Positions 63,036-64,000 of a stretch of DNA of 64,000 nt are shown one piece after another. Under the pieces are notes generated by a model. It worked only from the letters and a program-made list of their open reading frames with translations. It made no database searches and was not told the origin of the DNA. Each line of letters starts with the position of its first letter. The first letter of the stretch is position 1. Origin of the DNA: Effrenium voratum (lineage: Eukaryota; Sar; Dinophyceae; Suessiales; Symbiodiniaceae); NCBI GenBank assembly GCA_963377175.1, contig CAUJNA010002135.1:238980-302979 (forward strand). Reading direction: 5' to 3'. The position numbers and the translations under genes were made by a program.

Positions 63036-63167
63036 TACTTCCACCCAGAGGCTCCTGGGGCTTGTGGAAGACACGACCCCGAAGCATTAGACACCCGGCT
63101 GAGGTGTTTGGGGTTCTCAAAACCTGGGTGTTTGAGGGCCCTAAAAACCTCGAATTGGAGCCTCTGG
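63033..63167 (+). CDS. Exon beginning at A element 19
   Basis: CTCTAG|GC acceptor; after two linking bases ILPPRGSWGLWKTRPRSIR and HPAEVFGVLKTWVFEGPK, then NLELEPL; donor CTGG|GTAATG. Phase 1 in agrees with 62804-62933. Family not recognised. Confidence 0.6.
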
Positions 63168-63549
63168 GTAATGATTTTCCAGTTGCCGCCTCCAGTGTTG
63201 AGCGAAGCTTGTTCTAAACCAGCTAAATCGGGTACCCCACAAAAAAGAGACACACCGGGAACTCCGGGAGCCCACGATGGCTGGGTTCTTCTTGGTGTCT
63301 ATTTACATCCCAAAGAAAACTCTCAGGCACACTCACGTGAGCTTCGGTCAAGCTATCGAATAGAGTCGATGGTCAATTTCGGAGGCTAGGGCATGGGGTG
63401 AGCTCTACATTTGACATGTCTTACAACAAGTCAAGTGGTCAATGTCCTTTCCAAAGAAGACCACGAACGTCGCTGGCTCATTTCCGAACCCACGTCCTTT
63501 CCGGGAACCACAATGTGTCGAATCGAAGCGGCTGCCGGCTACTCTTGAG

Positions 63550-63599
63550 GAGCTTGAAAAGACCACCAAGCTCCAAGAAGAGGACGCAACCTGGCATGG
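63550..63599 (+). CDS. Possible exon, charged helical
   Basis: ACTCTTGAG|GAG acceptor; ELEKTTKLQEEDATWH; GT donor at 63600 (GTTCGA). Frame open both ways, so limits are tentative. Confidence 0.35.
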
Positions 63600-64000
63600 G
63601 TTCGACGTGGGACAAACAAGCTGCCGAGTGGGTCTCACTGGGCCGGGGGGTGGGGGAGGAGGCTTGGTCTCGATCTGTTTGGGCTCAACCTGCCCGGTTT
63701 CAGTATTGCAGAAGTCGATTCCTCCTCAGACACCCAGGCTGCTTGACTTTACCCTGCACCAGGGGCTGTCTCAAGATGAGGGGAGCCCCCAAAAGGGTTG
63801 GCTCCCCGCAGTTTTCAGCCCAAATCAATCAAACATGAGTCCCCCAAAACCAAAGCCTCCCCCCCACTGCGCCAACGCGACGGCCAGCAGCAAGCCCTTT
63901 GGACAGTGGAGTTGTTCCATTGGCGTGCAAATGATTGCTGCACCTATCTGAAGGTTCCATTCTTGAGGGTCCCTTATTGCGAGACTTAGCTTGCATGGCT

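Overview
The window looks like nuclear DNA of a dinoflagellate, inferred from gene architecture rather than from a database match. Coding sequence is cut into short plus-strand exons (about 25-150 bp) that almost always begin with G straight after an AG acceptor (AG|G). Many donors are GC, and some GA, instead of GT. The exons sit in a large excess of intron and intergenic DNA made of short inverted-repeat elements. I found no open transposase, reverse transcriptase or prokaryotic-type gene. The genus cannot be told from the sequence.

Layout. 55-1786 holds the last two exons of a membrane fatty-acid desaturase (QIEHH histidine box, stop at 1786), the only gene named with confidence. From about 6.6 to 25 kb there is a probable start exon (6587) and a run of small, heptad-rich exons, read as one or more coiled-coil proteins of unknown identity. 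From about 26.4 to 46 kb there are exons of at least one non-coiled-coil gene, including a clear single transmembrane helix (32210-32551) and a terminal exon ending at 46020. From about 47.2 to 62 kb there is another mixed set of exons, several charged and helical, with a stop at 61882. At 62.8-63.2 kb two well-matched exons open a further gene or continue that one. Gene boundaries between these blocks are uncertain.

Repeats. At least ten families of small (70-160 bp) terminal-inverted-repeat elements are scattered through the window. I call them A (CCTGGAGTCTCC ends, 19 copies), B (CTAGGTCCCCCAGTAG), C (ACTGTGGATGGACG), D (GGGTACCTTCCCCATTC ... AACCCCTAG), E (GGGTATGGGTCAAA), F (hairpin CACTAAAAGTTAAACTTTTAG), G, I, K, L and N. 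A composite satellite block (40-bp, 73-bp and about 60-bp units plus a tRNA-like remnant) fills 21.8-24.1 kb, and long CAG, CAT and AC tracts occur at 25.36, 25.60 and 51.70 kb.

Main finding. Several A, D and B elements are not just inside introns: they essentially are the introns. At 32318-32473, 39157-39262, 49109-49213, 62934-63032 (A), 55054-55177 (D) and 50270-50406 (B), the element fills a 99-156 bp gap between two coding-like segments whose reading phases match. In the A and D cases the element's 3' terminus supplies the acceptor AG. In several A cases the dinucleotide that opens the intron (GT or GC) is repeated just after the acceptor, as expected if a target-site duplication made the donor. 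This is the signature of introner-type transposable elements that create new introns.
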